From: Paragordius varius
Taxonomy: Eukaryota; Nematomorpha
Length of the DNA: 64,000 nucleotides
Assembly: GCA_964247055.1 (NCBI GenBank)
Contig: OZ176052.1
Span: 2,232,001 to 2,296,000, forward strand
Direction: 5' to 3'
The position numbers and the translations under genes were made by a program. Positions 58,637 through 64,000 of this stretch are shown one piece after another (within the stretch, counting starts at the first letter, position 1; each line of letters begins with the position of its first letter). The notes under the pieces were generated by a model. It was not told where the DNA came from, made no database searches, and saw only the letters and a program-made list of their open reading frames with translations.

Positions 58637-61600
58637 CTATTTTCCCTTTTTCATGTAGGAGGCGCCCAGTGCATTTTTTCGTAAATTATATCGACCTCGG
58701 CGCATTTTACCCAAACCCATGGTACTGCGTTTGGGCCCGCGTCGAAAAGATTTTTTATAGTTGTAGGCATTGCCTCCGTCTTTTTTGAATCGTTCATAAT
58801 CATTCCCTTCTAATATTAGAAAAAAATATTTGCGATAATTTAAGATATAAAAACCAAAAAAATTCACCCTATTAAAAAAAATTAGGTGGTCTAAGTAATT
58901 AAAATAAGTTTGTTTGTCTTTTTAATTTCAAATGTGCGCACGATTTCACCCTAAGACAAAAAAATTTAGCATCTCTACAAAAGAATGTCTATTTAAAAAA
59001 TGAAGCATTATAATTTTATTAAGGGAAAGCGTAAAAATTAAAAGATAATATTTTTTATAAAAACAGCCATACTTTGTATAACTTTTAATGACGATAGTGA
59101 AATATATATTGAGGGTGTCCAAAAATCTCTATTCCTTATTTCACAATTGAAATCATTTGATTTTAAAGTAAAAATCAAGTTTTAATAAAAGTATAGCTGT
59201 ATTATAAGATATAATCTCGATTTTTTACAGCTTGTCATTATAATGTATCAATAACTTAAATATAAAATCTGTAGCATATTTTCCACATATTATACCCATC
59301 TCATTCTCAACTTCATCGTCATCATTTTCATTGTCATCAAGATTGTATGGGTCAAACAGGGTGGCAGTTTTTGTTTTAGCTTTTGCCGATTTTTCCTCAC
59401 TAGATGTGGTATAATCAACCAGTTGAGCATGTGAGTTTTTAGCATTTCCAACAAAAATGCTTTTCTTTGTAGTTGGCATTGGTTTTATTTTCTTCGTTGT
59501 AAAATTATTAGTGGTTACTGGAGATACAGGAGGAGTACAGCCAGAATGATAGTTTCCTTTTTCTCCCGATTTCCGTTGAGACCTGGGCGAAGCTATAAAA
59601 CGCAGTAAGCTAGCTTTGGTTTGACGTACTATACCTGTAGGGATGGATTTTACTAATTTTGCCACATTTGGACTCATAGGAGGCAAGGGTGAATCTAAAG
59701 TAAATGTTTGGGAATGTTATATTCGAGAAAAAAATTGTGTATAAATAATTAAATGAAATAGCAATGAAAAGCCAAATTACGAATTCGACCAGCTTCAACT
59801 GGAAAGTTTTTTATTTTCCTTGCTTCCAAAAAATAATGACCAGTCCCATTGTGCTATAAAGTTTCAATGTTAAAAAGCTTTGGTAATATATGGTAAACAA
59901 ACGTTAGAAATTGGAACAATACATCTATAATCATTTATTTACACAACCAATAAAATTATCCCTAATGCTTTATAAAATAAATGATAAAAAATGCGAGAAT
60001 ATTAGTATTCAGCTAAAATGTTAGTTAATTCTTGAATCAAAGAACATAAGGTAGCCGTTTACAGGAATATTAGGCATATTTATAAAAAAATTCTAGAATT
60101 GACATGATACAACTAATAAAAATCGAAATTTCCAACCTTTTGGCGTTTCAAGAATGATTGGACTTTGATTCTTACGTGGATCCGTCATTGCTATTATTCG
60201 TTTAACACTATCATTTTGTTTGATTAATCTATTTTGTTGGTTTTTTTCGGTGGTGGCTGTGGTGGTATTTTTATGAGCACTATTGTTTTGTTGTTGTACA
60301 TTAATATCCCAAACGTTACCAAATACTTTTTTACGAAACCCGGTGCGAGTTAATCGATTTAGGACGGGTTCAAACTCTTCCCCAGTAGTGTTTAAAGCAT
60401 TTCTTTGATCGTTGGGTGTCGGTGATTGTGATAAAATACTATCTTCATTGGTGTTGTAGGCTTCAGCACGTTTTTCGAAAACGGTCATATCACGTTCATT
60501 TGCAGATTTCAAAGGAGTAGTCGTTTTATCTTTTGAGTTTATTTGATCGTTAATAAACGGTGTCCTAGGTTCAATGTTTTGTTCATCAACATCATCTTCA
60601 TTCATAACCAAGGCGGTTTTCACCGATTTTTTTGACTTTTTCCTCGTATTTTTTACAGCAATAGTCGATATTTGTTCAGATAATGGCGAATTATCCACCA
60701 TATGTAAGCCAAAAGAGTTAGATCGTTTTTTAACCACGGTTTCTTTCACATCATTGGCAAAATGTTTTGAGCATTCTGAACTATTTCTCAGTTGTAACTT
60801 ACGTTTGTGGGTAGAAGAACGATTAGGACCACCATCTTTTCCAATCTGCATTTAATATATTTAAGGATATTGGATATAAAAAAACTCATATTCACCATAA
60901 AATTTTGGCAAATTAAATCCTTTCTTCCTCTAAAAATATTAGTTATAATTCTTTCAAAATTTTCCAGAAAAATGCAACCCATATTTATCGAAAAAGGCAT
61001 AAAAGGTATAAAATTATTTTAAAAATTTATACATCTATCCACTTTTGTTGATTGCATATTAAAAAATCACAAAAAATAAAATTATCCTAATATAAAAACA
61101 AAAATTATAAGGTAATTTCCAAAAAACTGTACATGTAAATAATTATTGTTTCCAAGCGTTACATCTGGCTCGCTTGATTCAATTATTTGTGCAAGAGCAT
61201 TATTATCCTTGCATTTATCATTATGAGGAGCAGGGGGTGGTGAACACATCATAGTTGACGAAATTAATTTATTTTTTGGGATGGCAAAAGGTGAAAATGT
61301 ATCATAAACATTGGAGCCAAGCTTTATATTCCTATCTTTTTTAGGCAATGATAATAGATGACCATTGTCATTTTCATTTTTATCCTCTATCATCAATGGG
61401 GCTAGACCTGGGACGGTTTGTTGAGGGATTGGAACTTCTGTGGTTAAAGAAATATTAAACGAATAATTATGGATATTTAGAAGAATGACATTTAAATTTC
61501 GAAAGAATATTATTATATTTATAGAAAAAATCGTTCTAACCAAGAAATAAACACCATATTAAAATTATTTAACTTTTCCAGTTCGTAAAACTCGGCATAA

Positions 61601-61938
61601 ATATAATTAATAACAAAATAGCGAGATAATCCTAAAAAATCGTAAATTAAGAAACACAACTATAATAAGAACTCCTGAAATATCTGACTAAGATGGATGG
61701 CATTTTCATAGTTTTTAAAACTGATTAACAAATTTTGTTACTTTGTGTCAATATAGGCTTGATGTTTGTGGTAAACCATTCATAAAGTTTAGTTTCATTC
61801 GGTGTTAATTCAAAGTTATCTAATTGCTTCATAATTATGGTGAGGAGTGGTGCTCCAAACATTTCTTCGGTTCGATCATTTAATGTTCGATACATCTAAA
61901 ATACAAATATTTTGGATTCAAGTTATATATCCAAAACA

Positions 61939-62016
<78 letters not shown>

Positions 62017-62330
62017 TGCAGTGAAGATTAAAATTATAAATAAAAAGCGTAAAAAGTAAAACGCAAATTTTTATCCATAAATACAGACATACTTTTATAA
62101 ACTTTGATTTTTTTGAAAAAAATTATGATTACGATTTATAGAGTATGTTATCGGCTCACATCACTATGCCTAGAATTGCAACCCAAAATAATGGGTTATG
62201 TATGATAGATATTAAGGTTTATGGTTGCCATTATATTTATTTTAGCTTTTTTTGTAAAAAGCTGATATTATAGAGCAAATATTAAATTAAAATTATTCAT
62301 TTATTAATACGAGATTTACGCTAGTTTATT

Positions 62331-62373
<43 letters not shown>

Positions 62374-63344
62374 CCTACCTTTATGCATTTGTCGCGCGTT
62401 CGGATTTTGGATTCATATCCATCGGTCAACCTTTTGATCGCTTTATTATGATATTGTCTACACATATAAAGATTATATAGATACAAAAATTTAAATATAC
62501 AGAGTATTAAAATACATTTTCTCACTATTATCCTTAAAATTACGGTTGTAAGCTATATAATTAAAGAGGTAACTTATTTATATCCCAGCCCCATATTTTA
62601 CAAACGTAATCATATAGAAAAAGTTTAGGGTGAAACTATGAGCTTTTGCCGAAAAATAGGGTTTTAACCTTTTAAAATCATCTCTATTTATTATATTAAA
62701 CCCAAAATTTTATTTTAATATGAAGACAAAAACCATCAAGTATTAAGTAAGTATTCCCCAATATTGTAGATTTCTTATTCATCTGCATAATTTTAATGGT
62801 CACATTATTATATCAATAATTATATTATAAATTTAAATGTAAACTTACTCGGATAATTCTAAATTTGTCTTGTACCATTCATAAAAAGTAGCTGATAAAT
62901 CTCTACGCAATTTCATTTCCTCATTGAAATGTTTCTCTTCCAACGCTTTAAGATCCTGTTTTAAAATATGGTTTAAATTAAAAGTATACATAGAAAACCA
63001 ATTAAAATGATTATTTCATAACTAAATAATGCTGGTTTATTTTGTGATTAAAAATATAATATCCCGATTTAGTTATATTTTATCAAAAAATGAAACCAAA
63101 ACTGAACCAATTTGTGTTAACTCTTTATTTTCTAAAAAACCTAGCATAATAACTATTCCAGTTAAAATCCTTGCCTATATATTACCTTTTTACATTCTTC
63201 GAGATATTCATTTAGGTTATATGCATTGCCTTGAAAATCGTACAATATATTATCCTCTTGTTCGGTCGTTTTAGGGATAAATTCTGCATTAACCTTTATG
63301 TATGCGTATTGTATTGGAGCTCCATCAGGTTCTTTAACATGCAT
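58637..63344 (-). CDS. Unidentified 684-residue protein, helical N-terminus and basic C-terminus
   Basis: Eight exons join in phase: 63186-63344, 62849-62955, 62379-62457, 61742-61895, 61163-61437, 60137-60845, 59296-59694, 58637-58809. The ATG (MHVKEPDGAPIQY) is at 63344 and the stop at 58637. Residues 1-165 are charged and helical (EECKKDLKALEEKHFNEEMK, LRRDLSATFYEWYKTNLEL) and may form a coiled coil. Then come Pro/Ser-rich segments with several SP/TP sites and lysine clusters (KNTRKKSKKSVK), a TGFRKKVFGNVWDI motif that contains an RVxF-like phosphatase-docking shape, an acidic patch (DDNENDDDEVENE) and a strongly basic tail (RRGPKRSTMGLGKMRRGRYN). The composition suggests a nuclear or mitotic regulatory protein, but I recognise no family. 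Introns are 176-483 nt. Confidence 0.75.
61941..62009. repeat. (TA)n microsatellite, about 69 bp
   Basis: Uninterrupted TA dinucleotides in an intron of the unidentified minus-strand gene; the longest such tract in the window. A second tract lies at 62333-62372 in the next intron. Confidence 0.95.
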
Positions 63345-64000
63345 ATAAAATAAATTATTCCTTCAATGTTTTATATACAAGACTTATTGTTAAGATATCA
63401 AAAAACATAATTACCTTAATTTTTTTGAAATAACCTATCGTTTTGGGTTACTAAATTGGGAAAAGAGATGTGAATTGTTAACATAATCAATTTAATATAT
63501 TTTACAATCATATGCGTTGCAATAAATATATTAAACTTTTACTTTTTAAAAAATATAGGATTATTTTTATGGCTCAAATTTCATCAAAATATGTAACGAT
63601 TTTAGTTAAACGCTTTTTCGGCGTTAAATACCAATGTTAGAACGGTTCGAATCAAATTAACGTTTAAGTACGGAGAGAATATATCTGATTATAATTAGAA
63701 TTGTATCACTAAGAAAAAAGAAGAATAGTACGTTAGCAATAAAGCAGCCGTTTGTGCCGCAATGCCACAGATATCAATATATTACCCTCCTAAATTAACC
63801 TATAATACAGTGTTTATAAATATATTTATGCTAGTAGTTTATTAAATATTGCCAGATAGAATTTCCAGTAAAGAGAAATATTTTATCGGTTAAAAGGAAG
63901 AAATAAGCGGAAAAATGCATAATTTTTATATGCATCAAATATAAGCCAAACATATTGATTTTTATTGTAATTACCATCTAGAAATAATTAAATTAAAAAA
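63345..64000. other. Right-hand edge, no confident gene
   Basis: Contains the presumed 5' UTR/promoter of the 684-residue gene. On the + strand, an ATG frame of 23 codons at about 63571 (MAQISSKYVTILVKRFFG) and an open segment at about 63695-63800 (KNSTLAIKQPFVPQCHRYQY) have protein-like composition and could be exons of a small gene. No splice solution joining them was found. Confidence 0.3.

Noticed and set aside
60574-60855. 93-codon Phe/Ser-rich frame on the + strand
   Set aside because: Antisense of the Lys/Asp-rich exon 60137-60845 of the unidentified gene.
61847-62059. 70-codon frame with an Ile-Tyr run
   Set aside because: Overlaps exon 61742-61895 antisense and then a (TA)n tract.
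63571-63800. Two protein-like + strand segments as one gene
   Set aside because: No acceptable intron joins them in frame, so they are mentioned only under the edge region.

Overview
This window is nuclear DNA of an animal with a very AT-rich, compact-gene genome. The evidence is a set of spliced genes whose proteins match animal families along their length (WDR33, TMX1-like thioredoxin, CDC16/APC6, a Diaphanous-type formin) and a 5S rRNA gene. Coding exons stand out as islands of higher GC in almost pure A/T sequence. Introns fall into two size classes: many are only 23-29 nt, others are hundreds to thousands of nt and are filled with transposon debris. Extreme AT content, micro-introns and Asn-rich proteins would suit a small parasitic metazoan (myxozoan, orthonectid or dicyemid), but the species cannot be fixed from the sequence.

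Layout, left to right. 0.25-1.27 kb (+): an intact reading frame derived from a Tc1/mariner-type transposase that has lost catalytic acids. 3.1-13.9 kb (-): WDR33, the poly(A)-signal-reading subunit of the mRNA 3'-end processing machinery, complete in 15 exons with matching phases. 13.97-15.6 kb (+): a TMX1-like ER thioredoxin, divergent from WDR33, with start codons only 66 bp apart. 16.3-26.8 kb (-): CDC16/APC6, a TPR subunit of the anaphase-promoting complex. Its 7.2-kb central intron holds a decayed hAT transposon, which itself contains a young-looking Ty3/gypsy element. 26.8-32.4 kb: layered non-autonomous transposon copies, a possible BORCS8-like exon and a 5S rRNA gene.

32.7-52.6 kb (-): a Diaphanous-related formin. 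At least 29 exons with consistent phases encode the GBD/FH3 region, coiled coil, FH1, FH2 and DAD. One intron has AT-AC ends and looks like a minor-spliceosome (U12-type) intron. The other introns carry several MITE families, long hairpins, a LINE fragment and a hairpin element with an internal 20-bp tandem repeat. 52.6-57.9 kb: no gene seen, only transposon copies. 57.95-58.3 kb (+): a small unidentified two-exon coding segment. 58.6-63.3 kb (-): an unidentified 684-residue protein in eight phase-consistent exons.

The genes do not form one pathway. All are core cellular functions (mRNA 3' processing, ER redox, cell cycle, actin). The most notable features are the splicing biology (micro-introns and an AT-AC intron), the dense layering of non-autonomous elements, and the possible domesticated transposase.
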